This document shows, one piece after another, positions 34,124 to 42,372 of a DNA stretch of 64,000 bases. Each line of letters starts with the position of its first letter. Position 1 is the first letter of the stretch. The notes below the pieces were generated by a model that was given only the letters and a program-made list of their open reading frames with translations, had not been told where the DNA came from and ran no database searches. Origin of the DNA: Anaerolineales bacterium UBA2395 (lineage in GTDB: Bacteria > Chloroflexota > Anaerolineae > Anaerolineales > Villigracilaceae); NCBI GenBank assembly GCA_002343775.1, contig DDSH01000006.1, positions 71,984 to 135,983 on the forward strand, given 5' to 3'. A program made the position numbers and the translations under genes.

Positions 34124-35206
34124 TCAGAGACTAGAGATTGGAGATTGGACTTGCTTCGCTTCATTCTCCGCCGATGTTTGCTTCTGTTTTCTGTGAGCGG
34201 ATACCACCTCAGACATGACCGCCAGCGCGATCTCTTCCGGCGTTTGAGCGCCAATGTCCAAGCCGATGGGCGCGTGCAGACGTGCTAACTGCAAATCGCT
34301 TATTCCTTCGCTCAACAATCTCTCGCGCCGCTTCTCATTCGTGGACTTGCTCCCCAACGCGCCGACGTAGAATGCAGAACTGTTCAACGCGATCTTCAAT
34401 GCTGGGTCATCCAGTTTGGGGTCGTGTGTCAGCATGGCGATGGCAGTGGAGGATGAGATCTTGACCTGCTCGAAGGCCTCGTCTGTCCATGCCTGAATTA
34501 ATGAATCCACATGCGGGAAGCGCGACTCATTTCCCCATGCCTTGCGCGGGTCGATGACGATGGTACGGTATCCAAGTGTCTTTGCCAACGCAGTCAACGC
34601 AACCGCGATGTGAACTCCGCCCACCATGATCAACGTCGGCGGGGGAGTGATGGCTTCGACGAAGACTTCAGTATCTTCGCTCAACTTCGCGCGAAACGAC
34701 TTGCCCGTTACAAGGGCTTCGCTTGCGAGTTCATACACCTTCTCATCCCACCCGCCGCCGATGTAGCCTGAACTGATGTCGTTCTCATGTACGAGCATTT
34801 CTTGTCCGAGCAGTTCAGCATGTCCACGGATCACAGTCGCATGAGCAGATGGAGAATCATCCATCCATGCTTCTCGCAATAAATTGAAAAACTTTAAGTC
34901 CAGCGGTTTTACAAATACGTCGATATTTCCCCCGCAGGCAAGTCCCACATCCCAGGCGGTTTCATCTGCCACGCCGAAATGCAAAAGTTGAGGCTGTCCT
35001 GATTTGAGCGATTTGAGTCCTGCTTCCGCCACGGCAACCTCCACACAACCGCCGCTCACTGACCCTGAGATTCTGCCATCCGAAGCAAGGATCATTTTGG
35101 CACCGGGACGACGCGGCGACGATCCCCAAGCCTGGACGACCGTTCCCAGCGCGATAGAAACCCCATCCGTTTTCCATCGCCCCAGGTCATCCAAAATATC
35201 GCGCAT
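34124..35206 (-). CDS. xdhC: XdhC/CoxF-like molybdenum cofactor insertion protein
   Basis: Accessory protein of 360 residues that binds and sulfurates the molybdenum cofactor before insertion into the hydroxylase. N-terminal half: GTVVQAWGSSPRRPGAKM and GSVSGGCVE (residues about 21-57). C-terminal Rossmann half: PTLIMVGGVHIAVALTALAK and DPRKAWG, then YVGALGSKSTNEKR and GLDIGAQTPEEIALAVMSE. It lies 5 bp behind coxG and 6 bp before the FAD subunit. The last codons (near 34124-34150) come from a simple AGAGATTGGAGATTGG repeat. Confidence 0.9.
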   Translation of the reverse strand: MRDILDDLGRWKTDGVSIALGTVVQAWGSSPRRPGAKMILASDGRISGSVSGGCVEVAVAEAGLKSLKSGQPQLLHFGVADETAWDVGLACGGNIDVFVKPLDLKFFNLLREAWMDDSPSAHATVIRGHAELLGQEMLVHENDISSGYIGGGWDEKVYELASEALVTGKSFRAKLSEDTEVFVEAITPPPTLIMVGGVHIAVALTALAKTLGYRTIVIDPRKAWGNESRFPHVDSLIQAWTDEAFEQVKISSSTAIAMLTHDPKLDDPALKIALNSSAFYVGALGSKSTNEKRRERLLSEGISDLQLARLHAPIGLDIGAQTPEEIALAVMSEVVSAHRKQKQTSAENEAKQVQSPISSL

Positions 35207-35211
35207 GGTTG

Positions 35212-35670
35212 TCAGGCTTGCGTGTCGACGGTCTCGATCCTTTTCCGCACTTCATCGTAAAACACCGCAGCCAGTTTTTGCGATACCGGTACCATCAACC
35301 GTGACACTAGGCTCGCAAGTTGACCGGAGACGTTGATGTCTGCCGTCCAATGCACGAGCGTGGAACCATCCGGTCCGTCGCTCAGGCTCAGTTCGCTGAC
35401 GGCATCTGCCGCGCTGCCTGTGGCTGTGCCATGCGCTTTTAGTTTTGCGTGATTGGGTTCATCCAACTCAACAATCTCAACTTCCCCGCTAAACCGGGCT
35501 TTGACCGAGCCAAGCCCAACCGATACCACACCGTGATACCGCTTCATCTCTTCGATGGTTTCGATCTTTTCAACGCCGGGCACACACTGACCGATCTGGT
35601 TGGGATCGGTCATGAAATCCCAAACTTTCTTACGTGGCACTTGAATTGTCACATCACCGCTAAGTTTCAT
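35212..35670 (-). CDS. CoxG-like SRPBCC protein
   Basis: Protein of 152 residues with the CoxG/SRPBCC fold: MKLSGDVTIQVPRKKVWDFMTDP at the start, CVPGVEKIE and a long amphipathic C-terminal helix (LASLVSRLMVPVSQKLAAVFYDEVRKRIE). In CO dehydrogenase clusters CoxG helps recruit the enzyme to the membrane. Here it heads the nine-gene operon of the molybdenum hydroxylase and carbamoyltransferase. The upstream 440 bp carry the promoter region shared with the divergent UraA-like gene. Confidence 0.85.
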   Translation of the reverse strand: MKLSGDVTIQVPRKKVWDFMTDPNQIGQCVPGVEKIETIEEMKRYHGVVSVGLGSVKARFSGEVEIVELDEPNHAKLKAHGTATGSAADAVSELSLSDGPDGSTLVHWTADINVSGQLASLVSRLMVPVSQKLAAVFYDEVRKRIETVDTQA

Positions 35671-35769
35671 CTGCTCTCCTGAGTCAACAATAAAAGGTGG
35701 AGAATCGTATTGGATAATTATAGTCAGATTTTCAAAGATTATAACCCATGCTGATTTTTGGCATAGGAT

Positions 35770-35853
35770 CCCGAAAATTCTATTTTCGGAATATCTTTCT
35801 AAAGTAGCCTGTCCTGGCAGACTGTTCAGGGAACTTCAGGATTCCAAATTAAA
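35770..35853. repeat. MITE-like element remnant, copy C
   Basis: Contains CCGAAAAT/ATTTTCGG (hairpin with a three-base loop, 35771-35789) and the 21-base block identical to copy A (35831-35851). The terminal inverted repeats seen in copies A and B are missing, and spacer sequence is inserted in the middle, so this looks like a decayed or composite copy. Confidence 0.55.
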
Positions 35854-36001
35854 GGATCGACGGGCGCGTAAATCGGAGAAACCCTGTCCGAATTTCGGGG
35901 TTGTTACCTATGACATGTCATCAAAAGGGATTCACCTGATTTCGTCTTTTTCATTCGAGGCGGCGGAGGCTGCGCCGGTCGTGAAAGCATCATTCATTTA
36001 T

Positions 36002-36033
36002 ATCGCCATGCGGTTTGCCGCGTGGCGATTTTT
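36002..36033 (+). terminator. Intrinsic terminator in permease leader (attenuator candidate)
   Basis: ATCGCCATGCGG (36002-36013) pairs with CCGCGTGGCGAT (36018-36029) with one G-T pair and a four-base loop, followed by TTTTT. Standing upstream of the permease ATG (36114), it would stop transcription unless relieved, the layout of an attenuator or riboswitch. Confidence 0.65.
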
Positions 36034-36113
36034 GATCCGGAGGTGACCATGCAGCGTGGTTCGAAATAAAGTCTGTTCAGTTTACCGATTTTTATCAATG
36101 AGGAGAGTGCAGT

Positions 36114-37523
36114 ATGGCAACCAATAACAACAAGGTCATGGGATATTTACCCAATGACAGCCCCCCGTTTCTTCAGATCGTTTTGCTTGGTTTTCAGCAC
36201 GTGCTGACCATGTTCCCTGCCACGGTGCTTGTTGCTGCATTGTGCGGTTTTCACGTTGGAACCGTGCTCACGGTTTCTGGTTTGGGAACCATTGTGGCAT
36301 TACTTTTGGCGAAGTGGCGCATCGGGAAATTCATTCCGCTTTTCTACGGTTCAAGCTTCAGTTATATTGCTGCCTATCTTGCCATTGCCCAGCAAATGAC
36401 CGGCAGTCTTCCCCAGTTTGGCGTGCCTTTGCCGAATGAAGTCATCAGCACCATTCAGGCGGGCATCGTTGTCACCGGTCTGTTGAATATCGTCGTCGGG
36501 TTCGTGATCCGCGCGGTGGGCAAGCAGACCATCGATATGATCCTTCCGCCCATCGTCACCGGTTCGGTCGCTGCGATCATCGGTTTCGGGCTTGCGGCGG
36601 CGGCGCTGGGGATGGCATCCGCAAATTGGGCGGTTGCGATCCTGACCCTGGTTGTGACCATCCTGTTTTCGGTCTATTTGCAGGGACGCGGCTTCATTGG
36701 AATGTTACCCGTCCTCCTTGGATCCATAGTCGGCTACATTGCTTCTGCATTGATCGCGCCCGGCTCAGTGGATTTCACCCCGGTTGCAACGGCGAGTTGG
36801 TTTGCTGTGCCGAACTTCACCTTCCCCTCGTTCAGCGGAGCGATGGTAGGCACAGCCATTTTCAGCGTTTCGATCATGGCGATAGCCACCATCCCAGAAT
36901 CCACGGCGCATCTTTATCAGATCAGCCTGTATGTGGATCGTCTCGCCACCGATATGAAACAGGAGAAATATGAACTCGATAAGAACATCGGCTTCAACTT
37001 GATCCTCGATGGTGTGGACGACACCTTGAAAGGTCTGCTCGGCGCGACGGCAGGCACGAACTACGGCGAGAACAACTCGCTTATGGCGATCTCACGCAAC
37101 TACTCTGGTCCCGCGTTGATCAGCGCCGGTGTGATCGCGGTTCTGCTTGGTTTCGTCGGCAAACTTGCCGGTCTCGTGCAGACCGTTCCGCTGGCGGTCA
37201 GCGGTGGGTTGGCGATCTATCTCTTCGGTGCCATTGGAATGCAAGGCATCGCACTCATGCAGGAGCACAAGGTCAGCATGTTCGATCCGCGCAATCTTGC
37301 GGTCGGCGCGACCATTATGGTGGTCGGCATCGGTGGGAATATCGGCTACGAAGGCGGCTTCCTGCCCATCCCATTCCTGCAAGGACTCTTCCCCAGCGGT
37401 CTGCCCGCCATTGCAACCGCAGCGGTACTTGGCATTCTCGTCAACGCCATCTTCCTGATCTTCAAACCACCCATGGTCGAAGCGGGGACGTTGGATAGCG
37501 CCAGTGTGGCTGCGGACGACTAG
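36114..37523 (+). CDS. UraA-like uracil/xanthine permease (NCS2/NAT family)
   Basis: Integral membrane nucleobase:cation symporter of 469 residues with about 14 hydrophobic segments. Transport-site residues known from UraA appear: E262 and H266 in ATIPESTAHL (UraA Glu241/His245) and E319 in AGTNYGENNSLMAI (Glu290). The start QHVLTMFPATVLVAALCGF is like UraA (QHLFAMFGATVL...). So uracil is the likely substrate, though xanthine transporters are close relatives. AGGAG lies nine bases before the ATG. A leader with intrinsic terminator precedes it. It is divergent from the nine-gene ureide operon, and supply of its substrate is the natural link. Confidence 0.88.
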   Translation: MATNNNKVMGYLPNDSPPFLQIVLLGFQHVLTMFPATVLVAALCGFHVGTVLTVSGLGTIVALLLAKWRIGKFIPLFYGSSFSYIAAYLAIAQQMTGSLPQFGVPLPNEVISTIQAGIVVTGLLNIVVGFVIRAVGKQTIDMILPPIVTGSVAAIIGFGLAAAALGMASANWAVAILTLVVTILFSVYLQGRGFIGMLPVLLGSIVGYIASALIAPGSVDFTPVATASWFAVPNFTFPSFSGAMVGTAIFSVSIMAIATIPESTAHLYQISLYVDRLATDMKQEKYELDKNIGFNLILDGVDDTLKGLLGATAGTNYGENNSLMAISRNYSGPALISAGVIAVLLGFVGKLAGLVQTVPLAVSGGLAIYLFGAIGMQGIALMQEHKVSMFDPRNLAVGATIMVVGIGGNIGYEGGFLPIPFLQGLFPSGLPAIATAAVLGILVNAIFLIFKPPMVEAGTLDSASVAADD

Positions 37524-37540
37524 TTTATTTCCAACTCAAA

Positions 37541-37568
37541 AGCGGGACGGGTCAACACCTGTCCCGCT
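37541..37568. terminator. Convergent hairpin between permease and decarboxylase genes
   Basis: AGCGGGAC (37541-37548) pairs with GTCCCGCT (37561-37568), with GGT/ACC below the loop. On the minus strand it is followed by TTTTGAG, so it mainly ends the decarboxylase transcript, but the plus-strand permease message also runs into it. Confidence 0.55.
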
Positions 37569-37634
37569 GGGTGGATCCGATTGCGGTTGTTAATCGTCTC
37601 GTAGCGGAATCTTGTTTTCTGGGAAATCAAAGCG

Positions 37635-39065
37635 TTACACGTACAGATCGTTGAAATAGTTGACCAAAAACACATTGCATAACGCGTCCGGCAGATTGTC
37701 GAGAACTTCATTGATGAACGCCATCTCGGAGGGGAGTTCCGTCCCGGCAAGTCCTGCAGATGCAGCGAGTTGACCGAATGCCGCCTCAGGGTCGGGACTT
37801 TGAAGTGCCGCACCGACCATGGCTTTGATCGCGTCTGTGTCGATCGGCTCTTTGGCTTTGACGATCTCGACACATTCGCGCAGGTCTTTGAGCAAGGCGT
37901 CCACGCTGTGAGCGTTGCCAAAGTTGATGGAGATGTGCAAGTTGCGGGGAGTCAGAGGCGTGGAGAATTGTCCCTGAATGTACCAGCCGCGTTTGCTCAT
38001 CTCATCTGCCAGTTGGTACACGTTGAACGAATCCGAAGCGAAGGAGAACATGCACATGACGGGTTCGCCCAACACGCGCAGTTCAGGAATGGCGTTGATG
38101 CCGTCGATCAATTTTTTCACGGCTTCCTGCACGGTCTGGATGATGCGCATGTACCCTTCCTCGCCGAGGAAGTTCAGCACTGCCCACGCGCCCGCCATCG
38201 GACCGCCGCTCTTGGTGCTCAGTACCGTGGGGTTGATGAGCGTGTAGGCAGTGGTATCGGTGCAGGCAAAGATCTGATATTTGCGAATGTCTTTACTGCG
38301 ATACATGATGACCGAACAGCCTTTTGCGGCGTAGCCGTACTTGTGCAGGTCTGTCGAAATGGACGTAACGCCCGGCACATTGAAATCGAAATCGGGAATG
38401 TCATAACCCAGTTTGCGCATGAACGAAAGATGGATGCCGCCCACGCAGCCATCCACATGGAAGAGTAGATTATGTTTTTGCGCCACCTTGCCGATCTCAG
38501 CGATCGGGTCGATCACGCCTTGCGAATAACTTGGCGCAGACGCCACCAGCAGGATCGTGTTCTCCGTGATCGCCTTCTCCATATCCTCCGCGCGGACTTT
38601 AAATGTGGCTGGGTCAATATCCACGAGCACGGGCTTCACGCTCAGGTAATGCGCGGCTTTATGGAAGGCGGCGTGCGCGGTCTTGGGCAGGATCATCTCC
38701 GGTTCTTTGATGTGCGGCTTTTCCACGCGGGCTTTGTCTCGCGCAGTTTTGACCGCTAGCATGATGCTTTCAGTTCCGCCCGTGGTGAGGTGCCCCACGG
38801 TCTGCGAGTCACCGTGCAGCAGATTAAGTACCATGCGAACCACATCGGTTTCCAGTTTCAACATGGATGGGAAGACGCTTGGGTCGAGCCCGTTCTCGGT
38901 CAGAAATTCAAGGTATGCTTCACGCGTCACTTCCGCGGGATCTTCGCCGGGGTTATAAACGTAGCAAAAAACCTTGCCCGCCTTCCAATCCATGTCACGG
39001 GATTTGAAGGCTTGCAAGGTGGTGAGGATTTCCTGTTTCGATAGACCAGTTTGAGGGATGTGCAT
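37635..39065 (-). CDS. PLP-dependent decarboxylase/sphingosine-1-phosphate lyase-like protein
   Basis: Fold-type I PLP enzyme of 476 residues in the group-II decarboxylase/S1P lyase family. Seen: VGHLTTGGTESIMLAVKTARD (phosphate and ring contacts), LFHVDGCVGGIHLSFMRKLG (Asp and Cys near the cofactor) and the Schiff-base Lys in STDLHKYGYAAKG near residue 243. The sequence is more like S1P lyase and tyrosine decarboxylase-like bacterial homologues than glutamate decarboxylase. It is alone between a permease and a peptidase, on the opposite strand to the permease. The substrate is unknown. Confidence 0.85.
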   Translation of the reverse strand: MHIPQTGLSKQEILTTLQAFKSRDMDWKAGKVFCYVYNPGEDPAEVTREAYLEFLTENGLDPSVFPSMLKLETDVVRMVLNLLHGDSQTVGHLTTGGTESIMLAVKTARDKARVEKPHIKEPEMILPKTAHAAFHKAAHYLSVKPVLVDIDPATFKVRAEDMEKAITENTILLVASAPSYSQGVIDPIAEIGKVAQKHNLLFHVDGCVGGIHLSFMRKLGYDIPDFDFNVPGVTSISTDLHKYGYAAKGCSVIMYRSKDIRKYQIFACTDTTAYTLINPTVLSTKSGGPMAGAWAVLNFLGEEGYMRIIQTVQEAVKKLIDGINAIPELRVLGEPVMCMFSFASDSFNVYQLADEMSKRGWYIQGQFSTPLTPRNLHISINFGNAHSVDALLKDLRECVEIVKAKEPIDTDAIKAMVGAALQSPDPEAAFGQLAASAGLAGTELPSEMAFINEVLDNLPDALCNVFLVNYFNDLYV

Positions 39066-39147
39066 GGGAACTCCTTGAAAGGTTGAAAGATAAAAGACTG
39101 CCGACGATGGACGATGTGAACCGCGGTCTATGGTCGGTCGTCTGCGG

Positions 39148-40527
39148 TCAGATTTTGGAAAACAAATCCAAATAGTGAATCACTGTTTCGATGCCGTGAT
39201 AAAAATTCGGCAGATGAAATTTTTCGTTCGGTGAGTGGGTGCGATCATCGGGCAGACCGAAACCGATCATCACCACGGGGGCATTCAATATCCGAATCAT
39301 ATCGTGGACGATTGGCAGCGAACCACCGCCTCGTAAATACACGGGTTTGTGACCGAATCCTTTTTCGTAGGCAGTCGCTGCGGCTTGAATGGCGGGATGT
39401 TTATAATCCACTTTGACCGGGACGGCTTGACCGATATTGCGCACATCCAATTTGACCGTGGATGGGCAAAGCGATTTGAGATATGACGTGAGCGCCTCGA
39501 AAACCGGACCCGGGTGCTGGTGCGGCACCAGACGCAGACTGACCTTCGCCATAGCCTTTGCCGGGATGACCGTCTTCGAGCCCTCGCCAGTGAAGCCGCC
39601 CATAATGCCATGAATATCGAGCGTAGGACGCACGCTGACCCGTTCCGCCAGCGGATAGCCCGCTTCACCCGCGAGTTTGGGCGCGCCGGTCAGGTAGATG
39701 CCCACGTCGTCGTTGATGGGCGCTTGTGAGATCAAGGCGCGTTCTTCATCTGTCAGTTCTTCTACGGTATCGTAGAAACCGGGAATCAAAATTCTACGCG
39801 TGTCGCCGTCTTGCAATTGGGCGAGCAGGCGCGTCAACACATTGAATGGATTATCGACGCTTCCACCGAAGGTGCCGGAATGCAAGTCGCGCGCGGGTCC
39901 TGTCACTTCGATTTCGGCGTAGAGCAATCCGCGCAAGCCCCACATGATGACGGGATGCTGTGAGTCGAGCATATCCTGGTCGGCGATGAGGATGGCGTCG
40001 GCGCGGAGTTCATCCGCGTGCGATTGGATGTATGGAAGCAGACTTGGGCTGGTGATTTCCTCTTCACCTTCAAATAATACTTTGATATTGACGGGTAGTT
40101 TCCCGCTAGTCTTCAGGTAACTTTCCAGCGCGGCGAGGATGGCAAAGGCTTGCCCCTTATCATCGGATGCGCCGCGGGCGTAGAGATTGTCCCCATCTAC
40201 TGTGGGTTCAAATGGCGGACGAGTCCAGGCTTCGTCGGGATCGGTGGGTTGGACATCGAAGTGACCGTAGATGAGGAGGGTTGGAAGGTTTAAGGTTGCA
40301 GGTTGCATGTGTTCGGCATAGACGATGGGATGTCCAGTCGTTTCGTGGACTTGGACTTTGTCCATGCCGATGGCGCGAAGATACTGTGCAGCAAAGTCCG
40401 CGGCGCGGCGCACGTCGGGAGCATGTTCAGGTGTTGTCGAAATGCTTGGGATGCGCAACCAGTCACAAAGTCCAGAAAGATGCGCGGCTTTGTTTTGTCG
40501 AGCGAATTGAAGGGCAGAGTCTAGCAT
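39148..40527 (-). CDS. M20-family metallo-dipeptidase (PepV/CNDP-like)
   Basis: Cytosolic di-zinc peptidase of 459 residues. Metal ligands are visible in GHFDVQP (His), GASDDKGQAF (Asp), FEGEEEITSP (Glu pair) and ADQDML (Asp); RDLHSGTFGG in the middle and SLPIVHDM at the end complete the M20 pattern. The family cleaves dipeptides or removes acyl groups; the best match is the dipeptidase type. The stretch EHMQPATLNLPTLLIYG is encoded partly by the TTAAGGTTGCAGGTTG-type repeat, yet keeps the frame. It lies 82 bp downstream of the decarboxylase start in the opposite transcription sense of the permease. Confidence 0.9.
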   Translation of the reverse strand: MLDSALQFARQNKAAHLSGLCDWLRIPSISTTPEHAPDVRRAADFAAQYLRAIGMDKVQVHETTGHPIVYAEHMQPATLNLPTLLIYGHFDVQPTDPDEAWTRPPFEPTVDGDNLYARGASDDKGQAFAILAALESYLKTSGKLPVNIKVLFEGEEEITSPSLLPYIQSHADELRADAILIADQDMLDSQHPVIMWGLRGLLYAEIEVTGPARDLHSGTFGGSVDNPFNVLTRLLAQLQDGDTRRILIPGFYDTVEELTDEERALISQAPINDDVGIYLTGAPKLAGEAGYPLAERVSVRPTLDIHGIMGGFTGEGSKTVIPAKAMAKVSLRLVPHQHPGPVFEALTSYLKSLCPSTVKLDVRNIGQAVPVKVDYKHPAIQAAATAYEKGFGHKPVYLRGGGSLPIVHDMIRILNAPVVMIGFGLPDDRTHSPNEKFHLPNFYHGIETVIHYLDLFSKI

Positions 40528-40530
40528 GGA

Positions 40531-40605
40531 AACCTATCCACCACAGAGGCACGGAGTTCACAGAGAAATTTTTAACCTCCGTGCTCTCTGTGGTCTCCGT
40601 GATTA
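40531..40605. repeat. CCACAGAGGCACGGAG inverted repeat
   Basis: ACCACAGAGGCACGGAGTTC and, after a short gap, the reverse-complement-like CTCCGTGCTCTCTGTGG and CTCCGTG lie between the M20 gene and a small membrane protein gene. Similar dispersed repeats are known in many environmental genomes. It overlaps the last codons of the membrane protein gene. Confidence 0.55.
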
Positions 40606-40992
40606 TGCGGGTTTGGGGACGAGGAAATAGAACGCAATGGCGAAGAACAACACCAACGCGGCGGAAAGCCAGACCGTGGGGTTGGTAATACCAACGGTGA
40701 CGGCGTAGCCCATCATCGTCAGGAAGGCGACGGAGTTATCCCACACGGCATAGCGGATGATGTCGCGGTTCTTGACCGGGTTTTGGTAGGCGAGCCAATA
40801 GAGAAAGACCAAGCCGATCTGCGTCGCGCCGAAGATGCGCATGTAAAACGGCGGATTTGGAATTTGCTCGCCGAGCATTTTGAGGAAGGATTCAGGTCCG
40901 AACAGGGTGGGCAAGCCCCACAGTAACGCAACAACGACGATCTTGAAAATCAATACACGTTTGAGCCAGGTGAGTTTGGTGTCTTCGTTCAT
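40603..40992 (-). CDS. Small four-helix membrane protein of unknown function
   Basis: Membrane protein of 129 residues with four hydrophobic segments (about residues 9-27, 45-63, 83-103 and 107-125). AAAGGAG lies six bases before the ATG. The short conserved feel of RIFGATQIGLVFLYWLAYQNP resembles small DoxX- or DUF-type proteins but no family is certain. It follows the GPH transporter after a palindromic repeat, on the same strand, and may belong to one transcript with it. Confidence 0.65.
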   Translation of the reverse strand: MNEDTKLTWLKRVLIFKIVVVALLWGLPTLFGPESFLKMLGEQIPNPPFYMRIFGATQIGLVFLYWLAYQNPVKNRDIIRYAVWDNSVAFLTMMGYAVTVGITNPTVWLSAALVLFFAIAFYFLVPKPA

Positions 40993-41010
40993 GATAATTC
41001 TCCTTTGGTG

Positions 41011-41037
41011 GTAGGGGCGGGGTTACCCCGCCCCTAC
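41011..41037. repeat. GTAGGGGCGGGG palindromic repeat
   Basis: GTAGGGGCGGGG (41011-41022) and CCCCGCCCCTAC (41026-41037) form a perfect 12-bp stem with a three-base loop. It lies between the GPH transporter stop (41041) and the small membrane protein. The GC-rich palindrome resembles dispersed GGGGCGGGG-type repeats and may work as a terminator on either strand. Confidence 0.6.
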
Positions 41038-41040
41038 AAA

Positions 41041-42354
41041 TCATTTGATCGTCTCACGTCCGAGCGGATACTTCCACATGCAGAAGGCGATGAGCAGTGC
41101 CGCAATTGAGGGCGTGATGCCGATCAGGAAGCGGATGCCCCAGATCGCGGACTCGGTCTGCACGGGCGAGCCTTCCGCAAAGCCGGTGACAGCGGTGACA
41201 ATGGCAAAAAGAATCCCCTGCGCCGAGAACGCCAGTTTGACGATGCCACCGTTCATGCCGAAGAACAAGCCTTCGCGCCGGAAACCATGTTCCTGTTTGG
41301 CGTCATAGTCGATGATCTCGGAGATGATGGGGAAGGGCATGATGAGCGAATTTGCCAATCCGGGAATGATAAGCAGTGTGCCTGCCAGCCCCGAATAAAA
41401 GTCGGTGGCGAAGGTCATGGTGAGCAAGCCGGGGATGAAGAGCAGGGAGCCGATGATCCATGTTTTGCGGTATCCCAGTTTCGCCACGATCGGACGCCAG
41501 ATCAGCAAAGCGGGAATCGCCATCAAGATCGGAACGCCCAGCAAAACCGCTTCCGAGTCGCCGCCGCTCATGGTCATGCCGAACACGTCCACTTCGCCTT
41601 GAATGCCGAGCGCATACTTGCGCCAGAACGGCAGCATACCGCCCAGCAGCAGCCAGATGTATTCCTTCGAAATGTTCGCGCCCAAAAACCAGCGGAAGGC
41701 TTTATTTGCCAGCACGATCTTGAGCGAAGGAAGGATTCCCAGTGATTGTTCTTTGGTCTCGTCAATGGGGCGTTCCTTCACGCCGATCATGGCGATCAGA
41801 TACCCCGCGGCAATGAGCGTCCCCATGATCGCGCCCATGGTGATGTAACCCACTTCTTCTGCAATGATCGGCGCCAGGATGAACGACGCCAGTAAGGCGA
41901 CCGTCGCAAGAATTTCGCGCACCGCCGAAAGGTCAATGCGGTCTTGCGGGGTGGGCGCAACTTCGGTGAAGAGCGCATTGTAGGCAATGATCGTCAGGCT
42001 GTAGAGTGTATCGAAGATGAACAGGATCATCAAGAAATACGCCGCAAGAACCCACGGACTTTGTGAAGGCGGCGTCCACAGGAAGAAGAATGCCAACCCC
42101 AGCGGGATCGCGCCGAAGGCGACATATGGTACACGCCGCCCGAAACGCGAACGAGTTTTATCGGAGAGTTGCCCCATCAGCGGGTCGTTGATGGCATTCC
42201 ACAAACCGTAGATGCTCCACAAAATGCCCGCTACAGCGGCATTCAAGCCCATCACGTCTACGTAGAAAAAATTGATACGGTTGCCAAACACCTGATAGGC
42301 GATGGTGTTGGCAAAGTTACCGAACGAATACGAAATGAATTTCAAAATTCTCAT
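41041..42354 (-). CDS. GPH-family (MFS-2) sugar/cation symporter
   Basis: Twelve-helix membrane carrier of 437 residues in the glycoside-pentoside-hexuronide:cation symporter family. Seen: the start FGNFANTIAYQVFGNRINFFY, NAINDPLMGQLSDKTRSRFGRRVPYV (loop 2-3 motif with the conserved Asp) and EVAPTPQDRIDLSAVRE. AAAGGAGA stands before the ATG. The substrate is unknown, likely a glycoside or uronide. It neighbours a D-amino-acid-type aldolase/dehydratase, so it may also carry another compound. A second GPH carrier lies at 53123-54565. Confidence 0.88.
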   Translation of the reverse strand: MRILKFISYSFGNFANTIAYQVFGNRINFFYVDVMGLNAAVAGILWSIYGLWNAINDPLMGQLSDKTRSRFGRRVPYVAFGAIPLGLAFFFLWTPPSQSPWVLAAYFLMILFIFDTLYSLTIIAYNALFTEVAPTPQDRIDLSAVREILATVALLASFILAPIIAEEVGYITMGAIMGTLIAAGYLIAMIGVKERPIDETKEQSLGILPSLKIVLANKAFRWFLGANISKEYIWLLLGGMLPFWRKYALGIQGEVDVFGMTMSGGDSEAVLLGVPILMAIPALLIWRPIVAKLGYRKTWIIGSLLFIPGLLTMTFATDFYSGLAGTLLIIPGLANSLIMPFPIISEIIDYDAKQEHGFRREGLFFGMNGGIVKLAFSAQGILFAIVTAVTGFAEGSPVQTESAIWGIRFLIGITPSIAALLIAFCMWKYPLGRETIK

Positions 42355-42372
42355 GGCATTCTCCTTTGGCTT

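Larger units (their letters stand above)
35671..36113. other. Divergent regulatory region with structured leader
   Basis: The stretch between coxG-like (minus) and the permease (plus) has no open frame. It holds a MITE remnant (35770-35853), then a structured plus-strand leader with two small hairpins (AACCC...GGGTT around CCGAA/TTCGG near 35888-35912; CGGCG/CGCCG near 35959-35976) and an intrinsic terminator (36002-36033) 80 bp before the permease ATG. I see no match to a known purine, pyrimidine or Moco aptamer. Confidence 0.6.

Noticed and set aside
37770..38468. Plus-strand frame of 232 codons opposite the PLP decarboxylase
   Set aside because: Overlaps conserved PLP-enzyme sequence and lacks a start signal or domain.
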